10,753 nucleotides of DNA, taken from NCBI GenBank assembly GCA_041917855.1, contig JAYRWT010000043.1, positions 1 to 10,753 of the forward strand. Reading direction: 5' to 3'. The translations under genes and the position numbers were made by a program. This document shows, piece after piece, positions 6,185 through 10,753 of the stretch (position 1 is the first letter of the stretch; the number at the start of each line of letters is the position of its first letter). This DNA is from CALBLZ01 sp041917855 (GTDB taxonomy: Bacteria; Patescibacteriota; UBA1384; CAILIB01). The notes beneath the pieces are model-generated. The model had not been told where the DNA came from. It was given only the letters and a program-made list of their open reading frames with translations, and searched no databases.

Positions 6185-6213
6185 ATTGTAAAGTTTTCTT
6201 TACACTCTGTCAA
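6185..6213 (-). promoter_or_regulatory. groES-groEL promoter (near-consensus sigma70)
   Basis: On the minus strand TTGACA (6213-6208) and TACAAT (6190-6185) are exactly 17 bases apart. The predicted start is near 6178, about 68 nt upstream of the groES ATG. A perfect palindrome lies in the spacer and over the -10 box. Confidence 0.85.
6187..6204. promoter_or_regulatory. Palindromic operator candidate over the groES promoter
   Basis: TGTAAAG, four bases, CTTTACA forms a perfect 7-base inverted repeat in the promoter spacer, overlapping the -10 box. A bound repressor would block RNA polymerase. It is not the CIRCE element recognised by HrcA (TTAGCACTC, 9 bases, GAGTGCTAA). The cognate protein is unknown. 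Confidence 0.5.
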
Positions 6214-6265
6214 CGGCCGTGAACCTCAAAGGAGTATGGGTTCAATCGACCAAGGAGCACTTCCC

Positions 6266-6294
6266 TTGCGGTTCAGACGCAGAGGCCATACAAT
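6266..6294 (+). promoter_or_regulatory. Promoter of the 142-residue gene
   Basis: TTGCGG (6266-6271) and TACAAT (6289-6294) are 17 bases apart. The predicted start near 6301 leaves a leader of only about 17 nt before the ATG at 6318, with no Shine-Dalgarno sequence. Confidence 0.55.
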
Positions 6295-6317
6295 GGTGTT
6301 GTACATAATATTTTCCA

Positions 6318-6746
6318 ATGCAAGAAGAACCACATGTTCCAATGGCTACTGTAGGTGGCCCAAGCGCTTACGAACAGGACCTGGTGCAACAAGAGGTTGC
6401 GCGCGATGGAGAGGTACAAGCAGAAAAACAGGCAGTGGTGGCCAACCTAATAGGAAAGTCTGAACATCAACCAGCAGCTGAGCTACCGCCGGCCATTGAC
6501 ACAATCATTACCGCTGGCGTTAGCGAGCTAATGCATAAGGTTGGTGATGAAGCGACCCGCCTTGCCGCACAAGAACTGGGAGTTGAGCCTGAAAAGCTCA
6601 TGCACGCTGTTGAGCTACGCAACAAAATACTTGACCAGGCAGAGGAAGGCATCCGGCGCAACTTCTTAAGTCCTCGCGAGCAACAGAAGCTGATGGATCA
6701 GATTTACAAAACCCAATACGGCAACTTTTCGGAAGCAGACCACTAG
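6318..6746 (+). CDS. Hypothetical soluble helical protein, 142 residues
   Basis: I do not recognise a family. The N-terminal ~55 residues are polar and probably flexible (EPHVPMATVGGPSAYEQ). The rest reads as amphipathic helices: PPAIDTIITAGVSELMHKV, DEATRLAAQELGVEPEKLMH, then a charged segment ending with YKTQYGNFSEADH. There is no signal peptide or membrane segment. It is transcribed divergently from groES from its own promoter and ends at a strong terminator, so it is monocistronic. ATG at 6342 is an alternative start. The frame is supported by promoter, terminator and ordinary composition, not by homology. Confidence 0.72.
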   Translation: MQEEPHVPMATVGGPSAYEQDLVQQEVARDGEVQAEKQAVVANLIGKSEHQPAAELPPAIDTIITAGVSELMHKVGDEATRLAAQELGVEPEKLMHAVELRNKILDQAEEGIRRNFLSPREQQKLMDQIYKTQYGNFSEADH

Positions 6747-6765
6747 GTACAAATACGATACAAGA

Positions 6766-6801
6766 AGAGGCGGGGCCGTAGTGGCCTCGCCTCTCTTTTT
6801 T
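6766..6801 (+). terminator. Terminator of the 142-residue gene
   Basis: AGAGGCGGGGCC (6766-6777) pairs over 12 bases, with one G-U, with GGCCTCGCCTCT (6783-6794) around a GTAGT loop, followed by C and TTTTTT (6796-6801). It is a strong rho-independent terminator. Confidence 0.9.
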
Positions 6802-6804
6802 CTA

Positions 6805-6829
6805 TCGGGAGCTAGGATCTAGCTCCCGA
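6805..6829. repeat. Perfect 11-base inverted repeat covering a stop codon
   Basis: TCGGGAGCTAG (6805-6815) and CTAGCTCCCGA (6819-6829) flank GAT. The TAG stop of the leftward gene at 6812 lies inside the left arm. No T-run follows in either direction, so it is not a standard terminator. It may protect the 3' end of the leftward mRNA or act with the adjacent rightward terminator. Confidence 0.7.
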
Positions 6830-7087
6830 AAAGACGTACCGGTCGAATACTGGTCGACCCAACATACCTGCAATGAGCCACTCTGCAGCAACTCCTTTAG
6901 TGTGTAGTTCTCGTCCCCTTCCTTGATTCGGGAGAACTAACAATAGATCAGCGGTAAGTTCCGAGAGTCCGTTCTCTACGTCTGCAGCAACAGCTTTATT
7001 GCCGTTGGCACGCATATGTTCAGTTACCGCATAAAATGACGAGATTCGATGTGTCGCAAGTGCGACTTCACGCTTGTTCGGCATCAT
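6812..7087 (-). CDS. Hypothetical 91-residue protein
   Basis: A short leftward gene of unknown function. The frame is open from an ATG at 7129, but that ATG lies within the promoter (between the -35 and -10 boxes, upstream of the predicted start site near 7102). The true start is therefore the ATG at 7087 or the adjacent one at 7084, giving about 90 residues beginning MMPNKREVALAT. GTGAGAG lies 2 bases upstream and is only a weak ribosome site. The product is soluble with a mixed helix pattern (ISSFYAVTEHMRANGNK, then ELTADLLLVLPNQGRGRE) and ends RYVFSGARS. There is no signal peptide or membrane helix. It lies just downstream of the ubiquitin-like operon on the same strand but has its own promoter beyond that operon's terminator, so a functional link is unproven. 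Confidence 0.7.
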   Translation of the reverse strand: MMPNKREVALATHRISSFYAVTEHMRANGNKAVAADVENGLSELTADLLLVLPNQGRGRELHTKGVAAEWLIAGMLGRPVFDRYVFSGARS

Positions 7088-7108
7088 GACTCTCACTGAA
7101 TCCAAAAG

Positions 7109-7137
7109 ACTATACAATAAAACTGCCAAATTGTCAA
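7109..7137 (-). promoter_or_regulatory. Promoter of the 91-residue gene (near-consensus)
   Basis: On the minus strand TTGACA (7137-7132) and TATAGT (7114-7109) are 17 bases apart. Transcription should begin near 7102, which sets the gene start at 7087/7084 and rules out the ATG at 7129. Confidence 0.82.
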
Positions 7138-7192
7138 TCCTCTAGCAGTCTTTTGTTTTAACCTTCGCGCTGAGTATGACAGTATTTTGACA

Positions 7193-7234
7193 TAAAAATA
7201 AGGGTCCCGGTATGCGTTGCACACCAGAACCCTT
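7193..7234 (-). terminator. Terminator of the E2-E1-Ubl operon
   Basis: Read leftward, the arms at 7234-7219 and 7215-7200 pair over 16 bases, with a few G-U pairs, around a 3-base loop. ATTTTTA follows (7199-7193). It begins 20 bases after the Ubl stop codon and closes the operon. Confidence 0.85.
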
Positions 7235-7254
7235 TGGATTGATCATTCAGGAAC

Positions 7255-7560
7255 TTACCCTTTTGGGTCCGCCGGCCTGGTTACTTCCAGCTCCGTAACA
7301 CCAGAAGGGACGACGGCCTTTCGACCAACAATGGGCGTAGCCCCACGGTCTTTGAACATAAGCCCCGTAACTGAGACTCCATCTGGAACCCCAAGTTTTG
7401 CGGCAACATCACCCAACGTGAGTCCTTCTTCCCATTTGATCACGTCCGTCTTTGCCCCGTAGGACACAACGATGGACGCTTGTGTGACCGAAGTTCCCGG
7501 TCTACCGGAGGCTTCGGGAAGGACGGTTCCGCCCTTACTATTGCTCATAGCTTGACTCAT
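7255..7560 (-). CDS. Ubiquitin-like beta-grasp protein (candidate modifier)
   Basis: A 101-residue protein and the last gene of the operon. Its first ~25 residues are polar and Gly/Ser-rich. From ~28 on it follows a beta-grasp order: strand ASIVVSYG, strand DVIKWEEG, helix LTLGDVAAKLGV, then GVSVTGLMFKDRG, a GRKAVVPSGV turn and a last strand TELEVTRP. It ends Pro-Lys-Gly, with one terminal Gly and not Gly-Gly. As I recall, the small ubiquitin-like proteins of PRTRC cassettes (protein C, Prok_Ub) often end in a similar Lys-Gly, which fits the neighbours. Its start overlaps the end of the E1 gene (ATGA), and GAAGGAAG precedes the ATG by about 7 bases; Met5 is an alternative. The likely role is activation at its C-terminus by the E1 and transfer by the E2-like protein. 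A ThiS/MoaD-type sulfur carrier is the main alternative, but those normally end in Gly-Gly. Confidence 0.68.
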   Translation of the reverse strand: MSQAMSNSKGGTVLPEASGRPGTSVTQASIVVSYGAKTDVIKWEEGLTLGDVAAKLGVPDGVSVTGLMFKDRGATPIVGRKAVVPSGVTELEVTRPADPKG

Positions 7561-8276
7561 GCTTTACTTCCTTCTCTGGATCTCAGCGACCAGTAAGTCG
7601 CCCTCGTTGCATTGCCTGATATATCCAGAAAGACTTCGTCAGGCATACCCCTATTATCCAGGTATTGACTAAGAAGCAAAAGCATCTCGGCCGCCACCAG
7701 GTTATTCACCACCAAAAACTGTGGCTCGTATCGTGCTAGCACGTCGCAGCCATCTGCCGCCTCCTGTTCAACAGGGTGCAGATCGGTGGGGTTAGCAATC
7801 TCGGGATGCAGATCGCTAGTGAAGGGATTGGTTAGGTCCTCACCGTTGGCACGGTGGTAAACCATAACATGTCCTGAGTTGTCAGTGTTCCCTCCTGATA
7901 TGATTACCACGTCTTTCAGGTCTGAACAATGCTCAGAGACAATCTTTCGTGTTGCATGGTTGTCGACTGCCAACAACACAATGTTTCCCTCAAAGATCGT
8001 TTTGGCCGCAGTATCGTAGACGATGTACTGATCAACCGTTGAGAATCTTATGCGGGAAAACTTTGGTTTTAGCTCTGCAGCAACCACACTTGTCTTCTGC
8101 CCAACTCCGGCAAACTGACGCTCCACATTATGTGTTGCGTAGGTATCACCGTCCACTAGACAGATCTCTATCTCATCTAAGCCACGGTTGTAGCAGAGAT
8201 ACTGGCAAAGCGGGCGCACAAGCGCGCTACCAATGCCACCTAAACCTACTACCACGATTCTGGTTTTCTTACGCAT
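7557..8276 (-). CDS. ThiF/E1-like adenylating enzyme
   Basis: A 239-residue single-domain E1-like protein. The start at 8276 (MRKKTRIVVV) is chosen because GGAGGAG lies 7 bases upstream; a longer frame to 8324 would extend into the preceding gene. The Rossmann ATP site is G11-L-G-G-I-G-S17. Asp42 ends strand 2 (CLVDGD), followed by the E1 signature Asn50, Arg53, Gln54 and Lys61 (NVERQ, VGQK). AVDNHATR (103-110) is the second adenylation motif. Cys177, in DGCDVL before EPQFLVVNNLVAAE, sits where PRTRC-type ThiF proteins carry a conserved Cys and is the candidate thioester residue. The CxxC zinc pairs of ThiF/MoeB are absent. It should adenylate the C-terminus of the Ubl encoded downstream, which overlaps it by 4 bases. 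It overlaps the E2-like gene by 8 bases, so translation is coupled. Confidence 0.88.
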   Translation of the reverse strand: MRKKTRIVVVGLGGIGSALVRPLCQYLCYNRGLDEIEICLVDGDTYATHNVERQFAGVGQKTSVVAAELKPKFSRIRFSTVDQYIVYDTAAKTIFEGNIVLLAVDNHATRKIVSEHCSDLKDVVIISGGNTDNSGHVMVYHRANGEDLTNPFTSDLHPEIANPTDLHPVEQEAADGCDVLARYEPQFLVVNNLVAAEMLLLLSQYLDNRGMPDEVFLDISGNATRATYWSLRSREGSKA

Positions 8277-9963
8277 CGACTGCCTCCTCCATGCTGGCCG
8301 CTTGCCCAACCTTAAAGGCCTCACTTGGCTCCGGGATCAACAGATGCTTCTCCAGAATCGCGAGCAGCTCTGCTTCTCCAAGTACCAATACGGTAGCCAA
8401 TACGCTCTCATCCAAGAAATCTGGGAGCTGCTCTGATAGCACGCTATCTAGCAACTCCCTAAGATCACTTTCAGCTTGTTCCTTGCACGTAGTCAGCAGA
8501 TCTACCAGCGCCTCTCGGATCACCCGTCGGTTTTGGTTAGGGAACTCTTCGCCTTGCGCAAATTGTGCTAAGCGATTTTGTACCCGCCCAAGCAGATTAG
8601 TACCTTCGCTCTGTACCTCCTCAGCAAAGAATTTCTCCTGCGAATCCTCTCGCACCTCGTAAGAACCCTGTAGCATAGTCTGCAGCACACTTATAGGAGT
8701 ACACTTAGAGCTCGGGAAGTCAACATCTAAGATGAATCCCGGATTCTCCATGCTGTTCCTGTACCAGGCTTCGAGCGTTTCTACCCTCGGATCTGCCCCT
8801 CGCAGGGCATCCCATGAGCGAGTCAGAGAGTCGGTAAATGGAGCTGTATACCAAAAGGCGATATGGTTCTCAGCGATATCTCCGGGGCTTCCCTCTGGGC
8901 TGACTTTATTCGAGCCTAAACAGATTGACCCATTAAGCTCCTCGTAGTTAGGCATTGCTGCAGCCAGCAGTGAGTCATCCAGTGCTCTTAGTGGGTTTAC
9001 CGCAAAGAAAACTGACATCTGCGTCCGTCGCCCTGGGCACACCGCGCAGACAAAGATCTGATACGGCAAAGCCAGTGGGATAACGTATCCACCATCACTA
9101 TCTCGGATCAGGCTACTCTTGAATTCTTCTGTCTCACCTGTCAGTAACTTCCGGCTGAACTTCAGGCTCCTTACACTCGGTGGACGAACAATCACGTAAA
9201 AATGAGTATTCGCCACCGTTGAAGCGTAGACCGCTCCTTCAGGTAATAAGCTGTTATCAGCAAAGCGCCATCCATTCGCCCCCTTGTCGGTGCTTATGTA
9301 GTGGCGAGTAAGCAGCCCAATATTTTGAGCGTACTGCTCCACGTAGCCCTGCAGGTCAACCACAAGTGCAGCACGAGATCGGCTCCCGTGCGCTCTTGTA
9401 AGCTCTGTGACAAGCTTTGCTAGAAGCTCGGCGTGATCAGTCTGACTAACAAGTTGGGCAGAACGCCTCTGCGTTGACATAATCACCTCCGCCAGTACCC
9501 GCGCAAGTGCGTTTACTGCTTCGGTTTTTCTCAGTTCTTCGCTGCGCAAGAGGGCAGATCGTACTCTATTCTGAAACAGGTCATGCACTCCCGCCTGTAG
9601 GCGTTTCCGTACCGCTTGTAGCAGCATTCTCTGAAAGCCAAAGAAACTAGCTACACTTTCAGCGAATAGCCCTCCCCCCACCTTGCTATACAGAAAGCGC
9701 AGGGAGGTGATGCCATTTTCATGCAGTACCAAAAGTTTTGTACCATCAGCGCCTATGGAGTACTCTCTCATCTGGTTTTTGAAAGTCCAGTAGTTTGAAT
9801 CCTCAGCTGAATCCAAGAGAGATGTTGCAATGGCGCTGACCACAATTAGTGCGAAGATCGCGACAATCTCGTAGAAGTCCAGCTTTCCTACTACTAGTAT
9901 CGTCCCCAAAAAAAGACAGACGACACAGGCAGTGAAGACAACTATAAATCTTTTATAGCTCAT
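8269..9963 (-). CDS. Membrane-anchored E2-like protein (PRTRC-B / Prok-E2_D-like domain)
   Basis: A 564-residue first gene of the operon; AGGAGG lies about 10 bases before the ATG. Two hydrophobic segments (residues ~7-25 and ~31-50) form a membrane hairpin, leaving most of the protein presumably cytoplasmic. Residues ~110-220 are helical and basic. Residues ~245-385 match the PRTRC protein B / Prok-E2_D layout: FYVIVRPPSVRSL, IPLALPYQIFVCAV, RTQMSVFFAVNP, then AAAMPNYEELNGSICLGS and an FWYTAPFTDSL end. Cys348 in SICLGS, after PN (338-339), is the candidate catalytic Cys. The last ~130 residues (435-564) form a helical, acidic extension. The family is grouped with the E2/UBC fold, so it probably receives the Ubl from the E1. 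Membrane anchoring and the long C-terminal extension are not features I associate with ordinary PRTRC-B. The match is by eye and needs a profile search. Confidence 0.65.
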   Translation of the reverse strand: MSYKRFIVVFTACVVCLFLGTILVVGKLDFYEIVAIFALIVVSAIATSLLDSAEDSNYWTFKNQMREYSIGADGTKLLVLHENGITSLRFLYSKVGGGLFAESVASFFGFQRMLLQAVRKRLQAGVHDLFQNRVRSALLRSEELRKTEAVNALARVLAEVIMSTQRRSAQLVSQTDHAELLAKLVTELTRAHGSRSRAALVVDLQGYVEQYAQNIGLLTRHYISTDKGANGWRFADNSLLPEGAVYASTVANTHFYVIVRPPSVRSLKFSRKLLTGETEEFKSSLIRDSDGGYVIPLALPYQIFVCAVCPGRRTQMSVFFAVNPLRALDDSLLAAAMPNYEELNGSICLGSNKVSPEGSPGDIAENHIAFWYTAPFTDSLTRSWDALRGADPRVETLEAWYRNSMENPGFILDVDFPSSKCTPISVLQTMLQGSYEVREDSQEKFFAEEVQSEGTNLLGRVQNRLAQFAQGEEFPNQNRRVIREALVDLLTTCKEQAESDLRELLDSVLSEQLPDFLDESVLATVLVLGEAELLAILEKHLLIPEPSEAFKVGQAASMEEAVDA

Positions 9964-10018
9964 CTCACATATTCCTCCTGTCGATTTTCAAACGAGTTAC
10001 CTCGTACGAATTAGGTGT

Positions 10019-10047
10019 TGTATATCAAAAAACTCCACCTTTGTCAT
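10019..10047 (-). promoter_or_regulatory. Promoter of the E2-E1-Ubl operon, embedded in a terminator
   Basis: On the minus strand ATGACA (10047-10042) and TATACA (10024-10019) are 17 bases apart. The predicted start is near 10012, about 49 nt before the E2 ATG. The -35 lies in the loop of the terminator hairpin at 10033-10056 and the spacer includes its T-run. A 5-base inverted repeat (ACGAG/CTCGT, 9992-10005) lies in the leader. Confidence 0.5.
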
Positions 10048-10056
10048 TAGGTGGAG
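10027..10056 (-). terminator. Second leftward terminator upstream of the E2 gene
   Basis: CTCCACCT and AGGTGGAG (10033-10040 with 10049-10056) form a perfect 8-base stem with an 8-base loop. Read leftward, TTTTTT (10032-10027) follows directly. It would stop transcripts passing the 10062-10139 terminator before they reach the operon. Confidence 0.82.
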
Positions 10057-10061
10057 ACTTA

Positions 10062-10139
10062 AAAAACAAAAAAGCCACTCACATATTTGAACGCGAGCGG
10101 GTCATGTATGGTTTAAACCCATGTGCGTGTGAGTGGCTT
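10062..10139 (-). terminator. Terminator ending the ~230-nt non-coding transcript
   Basis: AAGCCACTCAC and its complement (arms 10129-10139 and 10072-10082) form an 11-base closing stem. Read leftward, it runs into TTTTTT, G, TTTTTT (10073-10061). The 46-base interior contains the palindrome GGTTTAAACC. The large interior makes it less typical than the other terminators here. Confidence 0.7.
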
Positions 10140-10293
10140 AGACTTTCAGGATGTCTGGTCTTCCCAAACAAAACATTGTGTCCAGCTTAGGATGGAGATC
10201 ATCCTGACAGGCGCTCTGTGATAAAGGTTCAAAACTTTTTTATGTATTGTTTTGGAACAGAGCTTGTTGAGGCAGATATAGTAGCGCCTCAAC
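10062..10293 (-). ncRNA. Candidate small RNA or attenuated leader, about 230 nt
   Basis: A promoter with perfect 17-base spacing predicts a leftward start near 10293, and a terminator ends at about 10062, with no convincing gene between. The transcript folds into successive hairpins: GTTGAGGC/GCCTCAAC near its 5' end, then GCTCTGT/ACAGAGC enclosing CAAAAC/GTTTTG, then AGGATG/CATCCT, then the terminator stem. I checked for tmRNA, SRP, 6S, RNase P and T-box hallmarks and matched none. A possible 18-codon frame with two Trp (beginning MISILSW) lies inside but has no ribosome site. Read-through would enter the E2-E1-Ubl operon, so it may be a regulatory leader instead of a free RNA. Confidence 0.5.
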
Positions 10294-10299
10294 ACAACT

Positions 10300-10328
10300 A
10301 TTATATGACAAATGCCCTTCCCGGTCAA
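10300..10328 (-). promoter_or_regulatory. Strong sigma70 promoter of the non-coding transcript
   Basis: On the minus strand TTGACC (10328-10323) and a perfect TATAAT (10305-10300) are 17 bases apart, with an A-rich stretch (TTAAAATGG) just upstream of the -35. This is among the best promoters in the window, yet no gene lies within the next ~330 bases. Confidence 0.85.
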
Positions 10329-10448
10329 CCATTTTAACCTGTAAAGTGGGTCGATGCCTAAAAATAAATACTGCTAGAGCCACTTTTTTTATTATTTCTT
10401 TTTTTAGTAATTGCCAGATTTGGGGCAAAAATCCCTCTGCTTGTCGCG

Positions 10449-10753
10449 CTAACGTAGGCCGTGGCGCAGAGCTAATACATCGATGGACAATGCTTCTAGC
10501 AAACCTGTTGGCTCATTTTCTTTCGAAATATGAATATTGGCCCGCTCAGCAGCTCGCAGTAGTAGCCAGTCTGCCACAATTGGATTTTTACTGAGCATAC
10601 ATCCATGCATGTAACTACCAATGCTATTCTGGTACATAATTCCTTCTGTTGTCGACGTGCCATCATTGCCCCAGCCTCTGATTACTGTGCCGAGTGGCTG
10701 TGCAGAGTTACCTAGATAGGTGCGGCCGCCGTGATTCTCAAATCCGTAGAGCT
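10449..10753 (-). CDS. gatD: GatD-like lipid II isoglutaminyl synthase subunit, C-terminal part
   Basis: The frame enters from the right edge and ends TAG at 10449, giving 101 C-terminal residues. It reads LYGFENHGGRTYLG, then PLGTVIRGWGNDG, TEGIMYQN, and SYMHGCMLSKNPIVADWLL. The FENH and Y-x-HG-L-KNP-x-AD motifs are those of GatD, a class I glutamine amidotransferase of the CobB/CobQ type; the His in YMHG is the expected catalytic His. GatD supplies ammonia to MurT, which amidates glutamate in lipid II during peptidoglycan synthesis. The catalytic Cys and most of the domain lie outside the window. The usual partner murT would be expected farther right, upstream. The last ~30 residues (after WLL) are a polar extension. 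There is no strong terminator directly after the stop, only a weak TTGCC/GGCAA hairpin near 10410-10427. Confidence 0.9.
   Translation of the reverse strand, partial: LYGFENHGGRTYLGNSAQPLGTVIRGWGNDGTSTTEGIMYQNSIGSYMHGCMLSKNPIVADWLLLRAAERANIHISKENEPTGLLEALSIDVLALRHGLR

Noticed and set aside
6152..6463. Rightward frame starting upstream of the 142-residue gene, with AAAGGAG near 6231
   Set aside because: It overlaps both promoters and most of the N-terminal half of the 142-residue gene in another frame. The Arg/Gly/Thr-rich product has no protein-like pattern, and AAAGGAG is too close to the ATG at 6236.
7088..7129. Longer start for the 91-residue gene at ATG 7129
   Set aside because: That ATG lies between the -35 and -10 boxes, upstream of the predicted transcription start, so it cannot be on the mRNA from this promoter.
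7949..8662. Rightward open frame opposite the E1 and E2 genes
   Set aside because: Ser/Arg/Cys-rich translation without domain pattern, on the opposite strand to two well-supported overlapping genes.
10072..10139. tRNA-like element (GCCACTC/GAGTGGC ends and an internal GTTCAAAT)
   Set aside because: Only about 66 bases, the T stem is poorly paired, and no D arm or anticodon arm forms. A terminator fits better.
10146..10428. Two overlapping short leftward frames between gatD and the E2 operon
   Set aside because: They run across a perfect promoter and RNA hairpins, lack ribosome sites, and have no recognisable composition. A non-coding RNA explains the region better.
1..10753. CRISPR arrays, insertion sequences or phage attachment sites
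   Set aside because: No spaced direct-repeat array, transposase motif, paired terminal repeats or tRNA-flanking duplication was seen anywhere.

Overview
The window looks like a piece of a Patescibacteria (CPR) chromosome, most plausibly a Saccharibacteria-like lineage. This is inferred from very compact gene packing, a translation cluster with almost no Shine-Dalgarno sequences, EF-P with an unusual loop, and a GatD-type gene. Stop codons are mostly TAG (8 of 14 readable ends), then TAA (5), with a single TGA, so the standard bacterial code appears to apply. I could not run any database search; family calls come from motifs read by eye.

Left part (1-3711). A partial leftward gene with an ankyrin-like segment runs off the left edge. 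A divergent promoter then drives a rightward translation/replication cluster: rpsF (S6) - ssb - rpsR (S18) - efp, followed by a small two-helix membrane protein whose first codons contain a terminator hairpin. A separate promoter drives a 351-residue protein made of a Pro/Ala/Thr-rich disordered tract plus a C-terminal coiled coil.

Middle (3712-7140). A 459-base non-coding stretch is packed with hairpins and may encode a structured RNA. Next comes a leftward groES-groEL operon with a near-consensus promoter overlapped by a perfect palindrome that is not CIRCE. A divergent promoter serves a 142-residue protein of unknown function. A short leftward gene of unknown function follows, with its own near-consensus promoter.

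Right part (7141-10753). The most striking element is a compact leftward three-gene operon. It encodes a membrane-anchored protein with a PRTRC-B / Prok-E2_D-like domain (candidate E2, Cys348), a ThiF/E1-like adenylating enzyme, and a small beta-grasp ubiquitin-like protein ending in Pro-Lys-Gly. The genes overlap by 8 and 4 bases and close with a strong terminator. Together they look like a minimal ubiquitin-like conjugation system in a reduced genome. Upstream lies a promoter with perfect spacing, about 230 nt of structured non-coding sequence ending in a terminator, and then a second terminator that itself contains the operon's likely promoter. This is either an independent small RNA or an attenuated leader. 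The right edge carries the 3' end of gatD (lipid II isoglutaminyl synthase subunit).
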